A DNA stretch of 64,000 bases, from assembly GCA_019745565.1 (NCBI GenBank), contig JAIESW010000024.1, positions 250,129 through 314,128 of the forward strand, given 5' to 3'. The notes below the pieces were generated by a model. It was not told where the DNA came from. It saw nothing but the letters and a program-made list of their open reading frames with translations, and searched no databases. The stretch is from Burkholderiales bacterium. GTDB taxonomy: Bacteria > Pseudomonadota > Gammaproteobacteria > Burkholderiales > Ga0077523. Below, piece by piece: positions 1-8,899 of the stretch. Within the stretch, counting starts at the first letter, position 1. Every line of letters begins with the position of its first letter. The position numbers were made by a program, and so were the translations under genes.

Positions 1-543
1 AGAGGCGAGTCGTTTCCCGCGGTGCCCGCCGGTGGGCAGGGGATTCGCATAGACCTGCCGGGAGAAGAACGCTACCGGGCTCCCTGGCACCAGGACTACC
101 CGAACCAGCTGCGCAGCATGGACGGCCTGGTGTTCTGGGCGCCGCTGCGAAGTGTCAAGCCGGAGATGGGGCCGGTGGAACTGTGCGTCGGCTCTCATCG
201 CGGCGGACCGCTGCCGGTCGTCATGGGTGACTCCGCCAATCCGGACAAGACTGGCGCCTACGGCATGCTTCTTCACAAGGAGGAGACCGTGATCTCCGGG
301 TTCGACCGGATTGCTCCGTTGAGTGAGGTTGGAGACCTACTCGTGTTCGACTATCTGCTCGTGCATCGCTCCGGAAGCAACGTGAGCTCGCAGGTCCGAT
401 GGTCCATGCAGATGAGGTTCTTCAACTTTGCCGAGTCGACGGGTCGACGCATCGGCTGGCGAGGATCATTCGCCGCCGGCGTCGAGTTGGCCTCGGTGCA
501 TCCCGACTTGGTCGTTCAGGGCCCGGTCAGGGACGATCGATGA
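1..543 (+). CDS. Phytanoyl-CoA dioxygenase (PhyH)-like Fe(II)/2-oxoglutarate oxygenase, 5' partial
   Basis: The reading frame is open from base 1, so the N-terminus lies outside the window. The visible 180 residues carry WHQDYPNQ, the HxD iron-binding pair of PhyH-type oxygenases, and a distal histidine in DYLLVHRSGSN followed by RWSMQMRF, where an arginine would hold 2-oxoglutarate. The family hydroxylates small molecules or sugar/lipid intermediates. Its stop overlaps the next start (ATGA), so it is co-translated with the sugar-modifying genes downstream. A role in tailoring a polysaccharide precursor is inferred from position only. Confidence 0.75.
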   Translation, partial: RGESFPAVPAGGQGIRIDLPGEERYRAPWHQDYPNQLRSMDGLVFWAPLRSVKPEMGPVELCVGSHRGGPLPVVMGDSANPDKTGAYGMLLHKEETVISGFDRIAPLSEVGDLLVFDYLLVHRSGSNVSSQVRWSMQMRFFNFAESTGRRIGWRGSFAAGVELASVHPDLVVQGPVRDDR

Positions 544-1718
544 ACCGCACGGCCTCTAATCGGGTCTCCTGCAATGTGTGTCATGCCGACCTGCAGGAGC
601 CGTTGTTTCGGTCCCGCGGTACTCGTTCGGTCACATCGCTCGCACGACTCGTCGATGGAAAGACCGAGGTGTACCTGTGCCGCGCCTGCGGACATGTGCA
701 GAGCGGTGCGCTAGGCGATCTCGACGCGTACTACGCTTCGGACTATCGCATACTGATCGACAGCGACGAGGAGGATCAGGTCTACGAGGTCATCGAAGGC
801 AAGCCCGTGTTCCGCTTTGATCATCAGTTGGACACGCTGGTCGGCAAGGTGGACATCCCGGCTGGAGCACTGCTCCTGGACCACGGCTGCGCCAAGAGTG
901 CGACGGTTCGCAAGCTCCTCGAGCGGCGCAAGGACGTTCGACCTCATTTCTTCGACGTCAGTGGCGACTACGTGCGCTTCTGGGAGAAGATGGCACCCAG
1001 CGACGCGTGGGCAGTCTCGACCATCAGGCCCGAATGGCACGAATTCTTCGACGTCATCACTTCGTTCTTCTCCCTGGAGCACGTGGAAGACGTGGCTGGA
1101 GTGCTGGCCGAGATCCGGTCCGCTCTGAAGCCCGGGGGGACGTTCTACATGATCGTTCCCAATCTCTTGACCAACATTGCAGACTTCGTGGTCGTCGATC
1201 ACGTCAATCACTTTACCGAACGGTCCCTCGAGCGTGCGTTTGCGGACGCCAACCTCTCCGTCACGGAGATCGATACGCGAGCGCATCGGGGGGCGTTCGT
1301 CGTGACCGCGCGGCGCCCGGTTGCCGAGGAGCGGAGTGCAAGAGCCGCGGACGACGTCGACCTGGAGGTAGAGATTCATCGCATAGCGGAGTTCTGGTCG
1401 GAAATCCTGAAACGTATCATCAACGCGGAAGCAGCTGTGGCGACCGGATCGCGCAGTGCCATCTATGGCGCCGGCTTCTACGGAACCTATATCGGCGCCA
1501 GCCTGCTCCATCCGGACCGGGTCTGCTGTTACGTCGATCAGAATCCATTTCTTCAAGGGAAGTCCCTCTTCGGGAAACCCATCATTGCGCCGGACCGCCT
1601 GCCCGACGACGTGAAGCACGTCTACGTCGGCCTGAATCCCGCGATTGCCCGCCGGACCATGGGCGCACTGACCGCGTGGAACGATCGCGGTCTTCGCTAC
1701 ACCTTCCTTTCAGAATGA
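540..1718 (+). CDS. Zinc-finger C-methyltransferase-like SAM-dependent methyltransferase
   Basis: The 392-residue protein has the three-part layout of the NDP-sugar C-methyltransferase family. An N-terminal zinc site has Cys11-Cys14 and Cys47-Cys50. A central SAM-binding Rossmann domain includes LLDHGCAKSATV and SFFSLEHVEDV. The C-terminal domain includes AIYGAGFYGTYIG and YVDQNPFLQGKSLFG. Family members methylate a keto-sugar carbon; the substrate here cannot be read. The ATG at 540 overlaps the upstream stop by 4 nt and starts exactly before the zinc domain, so it is preferred to farther upstream starts. A paralogue of the same layout lies at 7720-8886. Confidence 0.85.
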   Translation: MNRTASNRVSCNVCHADLQEPLFRSRGTRSVTSLARLVDGKTEVYLCRACGHVQSGALGDLDAYYASDYRILIDSDEEDQVYEVIEGKPVFRFDHQLDTLVGKVDIPAGALLLDHGCAKSATVRKLLERRKDVRPHFFDVSGDYVRFWEKMAPSDAWAVSTIRPEWHEFFDVITSFFSLEHVEDVAGVLAEIRSALKPGGTFYMIVPNLLTNIADFVVVDHVNHFTERSLERAFADANLSVTEIDTRAHRGAFVVTARRPVAEERSARAADDVDLEVEIHRIAEFWSEILKRIINAEAAVATGSRSAIYGAGFYGTYIGASLLHPDRVCCYVDQNPFLQGKSLFGKPIIAPDRLPDDVKHVYVGLNPAIARRTMGALTAWNDRGLRYTFLSE

Positions 1719-2365
1719 TGGATCCGGTCAGCGAACGCCTCAAGCAGCACTATGGGAATGCATTTGCCACTCACGGGGCGACGGCTCGCGGCGTCGACTG
1801 GGGTCGAGACGATGACGTCCGCCTGCGGTACGCCAAGATGCTCGCGGTGCTCGACGGCTTCGAAGGCGGCTCGGTACCATCGCTGCTCGATGTCGGTTGC
1901 GGGTACGGCGGCCTGCTGGACTACGCTTCGGCAAGTGGTGTCTCGCTGCGGTACACGGGCATCGATCTGTGCGAACCAATGGTGCTCGAGGGTCGCCGCC
2001 GACACCCGGAAGCACGGTTCGAAGTCGGTGACATACTCGACTTCGGCGCGGCTTGCGGCTATGACGCGGTCGTCTGCAACGGCATACTCACCCAGAAACT
2101 CGACACCTCGATCGCCGAGATGAACCGATTCGCGGGGCGCCTGATACCGCGGCTGTTCGCGTTGTGTCGCCATGCGGCGGCATTCAACGTGATGACCACT
2201 CGCGTCAATTTCATGGCCCCGAATCTCTACTATCGCAGTCCGATAGAGATGCTGGCGTACTGCATCGACCAGGTAACGCCGCGGGTCCGGATCGACCACG
2301 CATATCCCCTGTTCGAGTACACGGTATACCTGCATCGCACCGGGGACGGACCCGGTCCCGCATGA
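1715..2365 (+). CDS. Class I SAM-dependent methyltransferase
   Basis: This 216-residue protein has a classic SAM motif I, LLDVGCGYGGLLDY (residues 57-70), followed by the acidic strand YTGIDLCEPM and then GDILDF. It is a stand-alone Rossmann methyltransferase without an extra domain. The ATG overlaps the previous stop (ATGATG; the second Met is also possible). It belongs to the modification block, so O- or N-methylation of a sugar is likely, but the substrate is unknown. Confidence 0.8.
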   Translation: MMDPVSERLKQHYGNAFATHGATARGVDWGRDDDVRLRYAKMLAVLDGFEGGSVPSLLDVGCGYGGLLDYASASGVSLRYTGIDLCEPMVLEGRRRHPEARFEVGDILDFGAACGYDAVVCNGILTQKLDTSIAEMNRFAGRLIPRLFALCRHAAAFNVMTTRVNFMAPNLYYRSPIEMLAYCIDQVTPRVRIDHAYPLFEYTVYLHRTGDGPGPA

Positions 2366-3036
2366 AGATCGGCATCATATGCTCCAGTGGGGGTGGGTCG
2401 TTTCGTGCTGCCCATCCGGTACTGTCGAGAAGAGGCCACGGGTTCCACGTGCTGACCGATCGACCTTGCGGTGTCGAGGAGTTCTGTCGTTCCGCAGACC
2501 TGCCGTGGGAACGGCTGGAGGAGCCGGACAATCGACGCTTCAGCGAACGAGCCTTCGACCGCTTCGAGGCTTCGGGTGGTGTCGATATCGTGGTGCTCTT
2601 CTATCTGAGGTTGGTGACGCCGCCCCTGGTCGATCGGGTTCCCTGCTTCAACGTGCACCCGTCGCTGTTGCCCGCTTTCCGCGGATTCCACGCGTTAGGC
2701 GCGGCGCTCGCGGCGCGCGCCCGTTTCTTCGGCGCCACGCTGCATCTGGCCACGGATTGCGCCGATGCGGGACCGATCATCGCGCAAGTTTGCGACCCGC
2801 TGCCCCTCGGCGCGAACGAAGCGGATCTCGCGAAGCGTTCGTTCCTGCACAAGACCTACCTGTTGTTCGTGCTGATCGAACTGCTCGAACGCAACGAAGT
2901 GTCTGCCGACAACGGGTGGACGCCGCCCGACGGCCTGTCCGCCACCCCGCACGCGAACCCGAGTCTGCGCACGCAGGCCTACATTGATGCAGTGCATGAA
3001 ATTCAGTCGGCCGAACGCTGCGTGGTATTTTCTTGA
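2362..3036 (+). CDS. Formyltransferase-fold protein, probable sugar N-formyltransferase
   Basis: The 224-residue protein has the formyltransferase core shared by PurN, Fmt, ArnA and the sugar N-formyltransferases. The three catalytic residues are all present: Asn97 and His99 in FNVHPSLLPAFRG, and Asp135 in DCADAGPII. Such enzymes move a formyl group from N10-formyl-THF to an amine. A PurN housekeeping role is unlikely inside a polysaccharide operon, and a DegT aminotransferase that could make the amino-sugar acceptor lies 1.4 kb downstream. The ATG at 2362 overlaps the preceding stop (ATGA) and gives an immediate MKIGIICSSGG Rossmann start. Confidence 0.8.
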   Translation: MKIGIICSSGGGSFRAAHPVLSRRGHGFHVLTDRPCGVEEFCRSADLPWERLEEPDNRRFSERAFDRFEASGGVDIVVLFYLRLVTPPLVDRVPCFNVHPSLLPAFRGFHALGAALAARARFFGATLHLATDCADAGPIIAQVCDPLPLGANEADLAKRSFLHKTYLLFVLIELLERNEVSADNGWTPPDGLSATPHANPSLRTQAYIDAVHEIQSAERCVVFS

Positions 3037-3746
3037 AGCGGGTCGTCATTTCCCAACCGATGGTCTTCCCGTGGGTCGGATTGTTCGAACAGGTTCGACT
3101 CGCCGGCGACTTCGTCCACTATGACGACGTTGCCCTGCCGCAGGGGCGCAGCTTCATCACGCGGGTGCAGATCAAGACTGCGCAGGGCCCACAATGGCTG
3201 ACGATCCCGGTGCGCCGCGGCGCAAGTCTCATCAAGGACGTGCTGATCGATGACGCGCAGGACTGGCGGCGCCGGCACCTGGGGACGCTACGCCAAGCCT
3301 ATGCTCACGCGCCGCACGCTGCCGAAATGATCGATCTGGTGGAATCGGTCTACGGACGCGGATTTCGATATCTGTCGGAACTGAACGCCCACGCGATCGA
3401 ACGGATCGCCGGCTATCTTGGCCTCGCGCCGCGCTTCCTGCTATCTTCGCAGTTGCCCGCGCAGGGCCGGAGCACCGAACGGCTCATATCGATCTGCCTC
3501 GAACTCGGCGCGTCGATCTACGTGACGGGGCACGGCGCGCGCAACTATCTGGATCACGCCAGCTTCGAGCAGGCGGGCATTTCGGTCGAGTACATGAACT
3601 ACCAGAAGAAGCCATACCCGCAACTGCATGGCGAGTTCACACCGTATGTCTCGATACTCGATCTCATCGCCAATGTCGGCCGTGGCGGCGCGGGCTTGGT
3701 CTGTTCCGGAACGCAGCATTGGAGGGATGTAGTCGATGGATCCTGA
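3033..3746 (+). CDS. WbqC-like family protein
   Basis: The 237-residue protein opens with VVISQPMVFPWVGLFEQ and contains LTIPVRRG and YMNYQKKPYPQLHGEFTPYVSILD, the pattern of the WbqC family found in O-antigen and antibiotic clusters. The reaction of the family is not established. It is often described as an amide- or acyl-transferase acting on amino sugars, so I leave the function open. The start is TTG, overlapping the previous stop as TTGA, and no ATG lies near. It stands between the formyltransferase and the CmcI-like gene, in the amino-sugar part of the operon. Confidence 0.8.
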   Translation: MKRVVISQPMVFPWVGLFEQVRLAGDFVHYDDVALPQGRSFITRVQIKTAQGPQWLTIPVRRGASLIKDVLIDDAQDWRRRHLGTLRQAYAHAPHAAEMIDLVESVYGRGFRYLSELNAHAIERIAGYLGLAPRFLLSSQLPAQGRSTERLISICLELGASIYVTGHGARNYLDHASFEQAGISVEYMNYQKKPYPQLHGEFTPYVSILDLIANVGRGGAGLVCSGTQHWRDVVDGS

Positions 3747-4473
3747 AGCGGAGTTCCGGCGGGAAGTCGAGCGCCAGGTGCGAGCACTCGGCGAGGATGA
3801 GGCATTGCACCGATCGAGCATCGACTGGATCGTCGACAGTTCCAAGCACCGTTATACCTACAACTTCCGCTGGCTTGGGCGCCCGATCATCCAGTTTCCC
3901 CAGGATATGATCGCCCTGCAGGAGATCATCTGGGACTATCGCCCCGACGTAATCGTCGAGACCGGCATAGCCCACGGCGGTTCGCTCGTGTTCCACGCTT
4001 CGATGCTCGAATTGATCGGCGGCGAAGGCAGAGTGATCGGTATCGACATCGACATCCGGGCGCACAATCGCAGGGCGATCGAGGCGCATCCGATGTTTCG
4101 ACGCATCAGTCTCGTGGAGGGGTCTTCGGTCGATCCTGAAACCGCCCGACGAGTGCACGCGTTGGCGGGCGACCGGCCGCGAACGCTCGTGATACTCGAC
4201 TCGAACCACACCCACGAGCACGTATTGGCGGAGCTGCGCTTGTACGCATCGATGGTTCGTCCCGGGGGTTACCTGGTGGTGCTCGATACGGTGGTCGAGG
4301 ATGTGCCGGCCGAATTGCACGCTGGTCGTCCGTGGGGTCCGGGCAACAATCCCAAGACTGCGGTGCACGCGTTCTTGCGCGAGACCGACCGGTTCGAGAT
4401 CGACGCCGCCATTCATGACAAGCTCCAGATCACCGTTGCGCCAGACGGCTATCTCAAGTGCGTCAAAGACTGA
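3736..4473 (+). CDS. CmcI-type (cephalosporin hydroxylase family) methyltransferase-like protein
   Basis: The 245-residue protein contains YNFRWLGRPIIQFPQD, VIVETGIAHGGSLVFHASML, RVIGIDIDIRAHNR and ILDSNHTHEHVLAEL, which mark the CmcI family. CmcI has a SAM-methyltransferase fold and was named for its role in cephamycin synthesis. Relatives are common in LPS clusters, where they probably methylate hydroxyls on sugars. The acidic and histidine residues expected to hold SAM and a metal are visible. The start overlaps the WbqC gene by 11 nt. The acceptor is unknown. Confidence 0.8.
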   Translation: MDPEAEFRREVERQVRALGEDEALHRSSIDWIVDSSKHRYTYNFRWLGRPIIQFPQDMIALQEIIWDYRPDVIVETGIAHGGSLVFHASMLELIGGEGRVIGIDIDIRAHNRRAIEAHPMFRRISLVEGSSVDPETARRVHALAGDRPRTLVILDSNHTHEHVLAELRLYASMVRPGGYLVVLDTVVEDVPAELHAGRPWGPGNNPKTAVHAFLRETDRFEIDAAIHDKLQITVAPDGYLKCVKD

Positions 4474-4475
4474 AG

Positions 4476-5600
4476 ATGGATCGAATCCCCGTGGCCGGCC
4501 CGTCCATCACGGAGCTCGAGGTCGAGTACGTAACAAGGGCGGTCCGCACCGCCTGGTACGACCAGGCCAACGTGTTCAACCAGGACTTCGAGGAGGCTTT
4601 CGCCGCCTACATCGGAGCGAGACATGCGGTGGCGCTGCCATCCTGCACCTCCGCTTTGCACCTTTCGTTGCTTGCGCTCGGCGTCGGTCCGGGCGACGAG
4701 GTCGTCGTCCCCGACAGCACGTGGATCGCTTCATCGGCACCGATCTCTTACGTCGGGGCTACTCCTGTCTTCGCCGATATCGACGCACGCAGCTGGTGCC
4801 TTTCACCCGCCGCGTTCGAGGCCAGCATATCTTCGCGGACCAAAGCGGTCATCGTGGTCGATCTGTACGGAAACATGCCGGACATGGATTCACTGTGCTC
4901 GATCGCGCAGCGCCACGGGATCGCGGTCATCGAGGACGCCGCGGAAGCGATCGGCTCTCGATACAAGGGCAGGCTGGCCGGCTGTTTCGGGGATGTGGGC
5001 GTGTTCAGCTTTCATGGCTCCAAGACACTGACGACCGGCGAGGGGGGAATGCTGGTCACGGACCGCCGCGATCTGTTCGATCGTGTCCTGGTCCTGCGGG
5101 ATCACGGTCGAAAGCCGGGCGATCGAATGTTCTTCAACGACGAAGTCGCATACAAATACAAGATGAGCAGCCTGCAGGCGGCACTTGGTCTGGCGCAACT
5201 CCAGCGAATCGAGGAGTTGCTGGAACGCAAGCGCCAGATTTTCGCCTGGTATCGGCGGGAGCTAGGGGATGAGGCGGGCCTAGTGCTCAATCCGGATATT
5301 CCGGACGCGACCAGCAGCTACTGGATGGTGACTGGGATATTCGACCGCATCTTCGGTCAGAAGGATTCGATCATCTCGGCATTGGCGGAGCAAGGGATCG
5401 ATTCGAGACCGTTTTTCTCACCGCTCAGCTCGCTTCCTGCCTACCGTGGTCAGAAATCGGTCGCTGGATGCATCGAGCGAAACGTCAACAGCTACGCAAT
5501 CGGTTCCCAGGGAGTGAACTTGCCGTCGGCTCTTTGTTTGAATGAAGCCGACGTGGTGCGCGTAGCAGAGGCAGTCAGAAGCATAACGAGGCATCGGTAA
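4476..5600 (+). CDS. DegT/DnrJ/EryC1/StrS family sugar aminotransferase
   Basis: This is a complete 374-residue PLP-dependent aminotransferase of the type that converts a keto-sugar nucleotide to an amino sugar. Lys183 in FSFHGSKTLTTGEGG is the Schiff-base lysine, and Asp154 in VIEDAAEAIGS contacts the pyridine nitrogen. The protein starts MDRIPVAGPSITELE, typical of the family, so the ATG at 4476 is chosen over an in-frame upstream ATG that runs into the previous gene. Its amine product is the logical acceptor for the formyltransferase at 2362. Confidence 0.92.
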   Translation: MDRIPVAGPSITELEVEYVTRAVRTAWYDQANVFNQDFEEAFAAYIGARHAVALPSCTSALHLSLLALGVGPGDEVVVPDSTWIASSAPISYVGATPVFADIDARSWCLSPAAFEASISSRTKAVIVVDLYGNMPDMDSLCSIAQRHGIAVIEDAAEAIGSRYKGRLAGCFGDVGVFSFHGSKTLTTGEGGMLVTDRRDLFDRVLVLRDHGRKPGDRMFFNDEVAYKYKMSSLQAALGLAQLQRIEELLERKRQIFAWYRRELGDEAGLVLNPDIPDATSSYWMVTGIFDRIFGQKDSIISALAEQGIDSRPFFSPLSSLPAYRGQKSVAGCIERNVNSYAIGSQGVNLPSALCLNEADVVRVAEAVRSITRHR

Positions 5601-5670
5601 CGCACTGCCGTCGAGTCTTCCTCGGTGCCATGTACAGAACCCCGAAACTCCCCCGTCGGCCGTAGTCACA

Positions 5671-6831
5671 GTGAACCTTCTCACGATCATCGTACCAACC
5701 TACAACCGCAGCACTCTGTTGCGTCGATGCCTGGATTTCATTCGCAAGCAGCATCCGCAGGTTCCGTTGATCGTCGCCGATTCCAGCGCCGCAGCCGAGA
5801 TGAAGGTGAATGAATCGATCGCGACCGCGCATCCCGGATTGCGCTATTTCGCCTTTGATCCGTCCACGCCAGGGGCTCAGAAATTCGCCGACGCCGTGAC
5901 GAAGGTGGAAACGAAGTATGCGTGCTTTTGCGCAGACGACGACTTGATCAACGTTTCTGCTGCAATCGCATGCGCGCAGTTTCTTGCCGATCATCCCGAC
6001 TACGCCGCTTGTCATGGCACTTACGTCCGTTTCTCCTGCAACGAAGCAGAGGATATCCAATTCGAGGATTGGGAGTATCGCAGCCCTTCCATCGATGGTG
6101 ACGACCCCGCCCTGAGGGTGTTGCAGTTGCTGTCCAACTACGAAGCGCCGTTCTACGCCGTTCAACCGACGGCGGTCCTCAGTGCAGCGCTGCAGGCCTG
6201 CGAGTGCGGAAAGTTCACGATGATGCAGGAATTGGCGAACGCGCTCTGGATGGCCATGTCGGGAAAGATCCGGCGTGTCGACGGCTTGTACTACTTTCGC
6301 CAGGCCGGCGATGCGGCGACGCACGCTTTCTCGGAACCCTACGTGTACCTTTCCGAGCGCTTTCCGACCATCAACGTCGAATACGGGGATATGGCCAAGG
6401 CGCTGGTCGACAGGTTCGCTCATGCGTCATCCGACGCAAGTCGGTCCGTTCTGCTGCGGACGCTCTACTTTGGCTTTCTCGTGTACCTTTACAGATCGAT
6501 CGATTTTGTCCAACTGTCGCGGACCATGGTGCCTGAGTTACCGACCGAGGCACTACTCGAGCTGAGGCGGATTCGCCCGCGGGCGTTCCAACCTGGGATC
6601 CGATTCGTGTGGGAGCAGATGTTGACGCGGATCGGCGCATCGGCCAAACGCTACGCTGGATATGACCGTGGCACCGATCCGAGACGCTACCGGGCGGGTG
6701 ATCGAACGGTGTGGATTTCGCGCGCTCTGGATGAGACGCTCAGGAAGGCCGACCGGTCCATGATCCGTACGCTGTTCGGGCATGCGGGGGGCGTCATCGC
6801 TGCGGAAGGTCGACAGCCGGACCGAGCGTGA
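5671..6831 (+). CDS. Family 2-type glycosyltransferase
   Basis: The 386-residue protein begins with LLTIIVPTYNRSTLLRRCL, the nucleotide-sugar-binding strand of GT-A transferases, and has a DXD-like CFCADDDLIN. The long C-terminal half without membrane spans resembles the bacterial TIGR00180-type glycosyltransferases. The start is GTG, 70 nt after the aminotransferase, with no better alternative. The end overlaps the next gene (GTGA). It probably adds one of the modified sugars to the repeat unit; donor and acceptor are unknown. Confidence 0.85.
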   Translation: MNLLTIIVPTYNRSTLLRRCLDFIRKQHPQVPLIVADSSAAAEMKVNESIATAHPGLRYFAFDPSTPGAQKFADAVTKVETKYACFCADDDLINVSAAIACAQFLADHPDYAACHGTYVRFSCNEAEDIQFEDWEYRSPSIDGDDPALRVLQLLSNYEAPFYAVQPTAVLSAALQACECGKFTMMQELANALWMAMSGKIRRVDGLYYFRQAGDAATHAFSEPYVYLSERFPTINVEYGDMAKALVDRFAHASSDASRSVLLRTLYFGFLVYLYRSIDFVQLSRTMVPELPTEALLELRRIRPRAFQPGIRFVWEQMLTRIGASAKRYAGYDRGTDPRRYRAGDRTVWISRALDETLRKADRSMIRTLFGHAGGVIAAEGRQPDRA

Positions 6832-7739
6832 ACGGGGCGAGGATATCGACACTTGTGGTCGGTGCCGATTCCATGATCGGCAAGGCCGTGGTGGGCAGCA
6901 TTGCCAAGTCTGGGGGGGAGGTCTGGACTACGACGCGCCGACCAACCGGCTCCCGAACGAACGCGTTGCACTTCGATCTGGGCGCTCCAGTGGAGTTGCC
7001 CTCATGGGTAACGCCAGAGCGTGCGTATATCTGCGCGGCACGAGCGGGCTTTCAAGATTGCGAAGAGCATCCGGACGACACGCATCGGGTCAACGTCGAC
7101 GGAACCGTTGCGATAGCGCGGAGCCTGCTCGAACGAGGGACGTTTCTCGTTTTCTTGTCTACCAGTGCGGTGTTCGCGGGCCACCATCCCGCTCCCTCCG
7201 AAAGCGAGCCGGTGTCACCGACGACCGAGTACGCCCGGCAGAAAGCGGAGGCCGAGCAGCGCCTCTTGGAGCTTGATTCCGGGCATGGACGGTTTGCCGT
7301 TGTCCGGCTGACGAAGGTCCTGGCTTCGTGCTCGCCGACGGTGGCCCGATTCCTCGGGGGACTGACCGCCGGGCATCGCATCGAGGCCTATTCGGACCTC
7401 TATCTCTCGCCGACTTCCCTGGGGAGTGTCGTGGCTGCATTGCATACGATAGCGTCGCTGCGGAGCCCGGGAATCCACCACCTCTCCGGCGCTTCGATTC
7501 TGAGCTATGCAGATCTGGCTCGACACATGGCCCGCAGCCTTGGATGTTCTGCGGACCAAGTCATGGAGAAACCTCTCTCGACGTCCGGAAGCGAGCTGTT
7601 GTACACCCCCCGCTATCCGAATCTGGGGATGCAGATGACGCAGGCGAAGGTGGGCATCGGTCCCGAGGCCGTGGAGGACGTCGTGGACAGCGTGCTGGTC
7701 GCATCCAGGGGAATGGAAGATGACAAGCTCCTCTTCTGA
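6828..7739 (+). CDS. NAD(P)-dependent SDR, RmlD-like sugar reductase/epimerase
   Basis: The 303-residue extended short-chain dehydrogenase has VVGADSMIGKAVVG as its nucleotide-binding loop and Tyr135-x3-Lys139 (EYARQKAEAE) as catalytic pair, with FLSTSAVFAG supplying the serine/threonine. It resembles dTDP-4-dehydrorhamnose reductase and relatives that reduce 4-keto sugars. The GTG start overlaps the preceding stop. The exact sugar cannot be read from the sequence. Confidence 0.82.
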   Translation: MNGARISTLVVGADSMIGKAVVGSIAKSGGEVWTTTRRPTGSRTNALHFDLGAPVELPSWVTPERAYICAARAGFQDCEEHPDDTHRVNVDGTVAIARSLLERGTFLVFLSTSAVFAGHHPAPSESEPVSPTTEYARQKAEAEQRLLELDSGHGRFAVVRLTKVLASCSPTVARFLGGLTAGHRIEAYSDLYLSPTSLGSVVAALHTIASLRSPGIHHLSGASILSYADLARHMARSLGCSADQVMEKPLSTSGSELLYTPRYPNLGMQMTQAKVGIGPEAVEDVVDSVLVASRGMEDDKLLF

Positions 7740-8886
7740 CAGCTGCATCGTCTGCGCAGCGAGCGGACTGCAACGGATGGATGCATTCTCCGAGTTGCCA
7801 CGCATAACATCGGATTGCCGGACCTTCCCCAAGGGCGGCAAATTGGCGGTGTGCAACGCCTGCGGGACTGTACAGAAGTTCTGCGACTCGCAGTGGTTCG
7901 AGGAGATCCGCAGTATCTACGCACAGTATGCAACCTACTACCAGGGCGATGGCGACGAGCAGATCGTTTTCGACGGCCGCACCGGCAAGGTGCGCCGTCG
8001 CAGCGATGTGATCGTCGAGCGTCTGACCGCCGAGTTCGCCTTGCCCCGTGCGGGTAAGGCGCTCGACATCGGCTGCGGCGGCGGCGTGACGCTGAGGACC
8101 GTGAGCAACGTCCTGCCCGGGTGGACTCTGTACGGGCAGGATCTCGACCAACGCAATGCCGAACGCCTTGCGCACATACCGGGCTTTCAGCATCTTTTCG
8201 TTTCGACGCCCATCGACATCCCGGGGCAGTTCGATCTGATCACGTTGATCCACTCGATCGAGCATTTCCCCGATCCCGGTGCCGTGCTGCGGGCGCTGGT
8301 CGACAAGCTGACTCCCGGCGGGTTGCTGCTGGTGCAGGTCTGCAATACCGAGCGCAATTCCTATGATCTGCTGATCGCGGACCATTTGACGCACTTCGCT
8401 CCTGCTACCCTCGAGCTGATCGCAGCGAGAAACGGTTACTCGGTCCTGACAGTGGAGACCGAATGGGTGGCGAAGGAATTGTCCATGGTCGCGCGCAGAT
8501 CCGACGGGACCGCAGGTGGGACGCGGCCCGACCCGCAGTACGCGGCGCGCGTCCAGCCTCGGGTGCGCTCCCAACTCGCGTGGCTTGGCGCGCTTGCGGA
8601 GGACGCATCGCGCCGATCCGTCGAAGGTCGCTTCGGGCTGTTCGGCACGTCGATCTGCGCCACCTGGCTGGCCGCTTCGCTGGGCGACAAAGTCGAGTTC
8701 TTCGTGGACGAGGACCCAAGCCGGCAAGGTAAGACTTTCATGGATCGCCCGGTGTTTTCGCCGCAGCAGGTTCCCGCGGGCAGCAACGTCTATCTGGCTC
8801 TCGTGCCCGAGGTCGCCGCTCTTGTCGCGAGCCGCCTTGCCGCATTGCCGATCCAACTGGTGCAACCACCGGGTACTTCAGCATAA
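7720..8886 (+). CDS. Zinc-finger C-methyltransferase-like SAM-dependent methyltransferase (paralogue)
   Basis: The 388-residue protein repeats the layout of the gene at 540: zinc-binding Cys9-Cys12 and Cys45-Cys48, a SAM motif ALDIGCGGGVTLRTV, a motif LIHSIEHFPDPGAV, and a C-terminal domain with FGLFGTSICATWLAAS and FFVDEDPSRQGKTF. The two proteins are clearly divergent, so they may act on different carbons or different sugars. The start overlaps the SDR gene by 20 nt. Confidence 0.85.
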   Translation: MTSSSSDSCIVCAASGLQRMDAFSELPRITSDCRTFPKGGKLAVCNACGTVQKFCDSQWFEEIRSIYAQYATYYQGDGDEQIVFDGRTGKVRRRSDVIVERLTAEFALPRAGKALDIGCGGGVTLRTVSNVLPGWTLYGQDLDQRNAERLAHIPGFQHLFVSTPIDIPGQFDLITLIHSIEHFPDPGAVLRALVDKLTPGGLLLVQVCNTERNSYDLLIADHLTHFAPATLELIAARNGYSVLTVETEWVAKELSMVARRSDGTAGGTRPDPQYAARVQPRVRSQLAWLGALAEDASRRSVEGRFGLFGTSICATWLAASLGDKVEFFVDEDPSRQGKTFMDRPVFSPQQVPAGSNVYLALVPEVAALVASRLAALPIQLVQPPGTSA

Positions 8887-8899
8887 GAGCAGAACGACA

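Noticed and set aside
2362..3036. Housekeeping purN
   Set aside because: The catalytic triad is shared, but the operon context and the divergent N-terminus favour a sugar formyltransferase.
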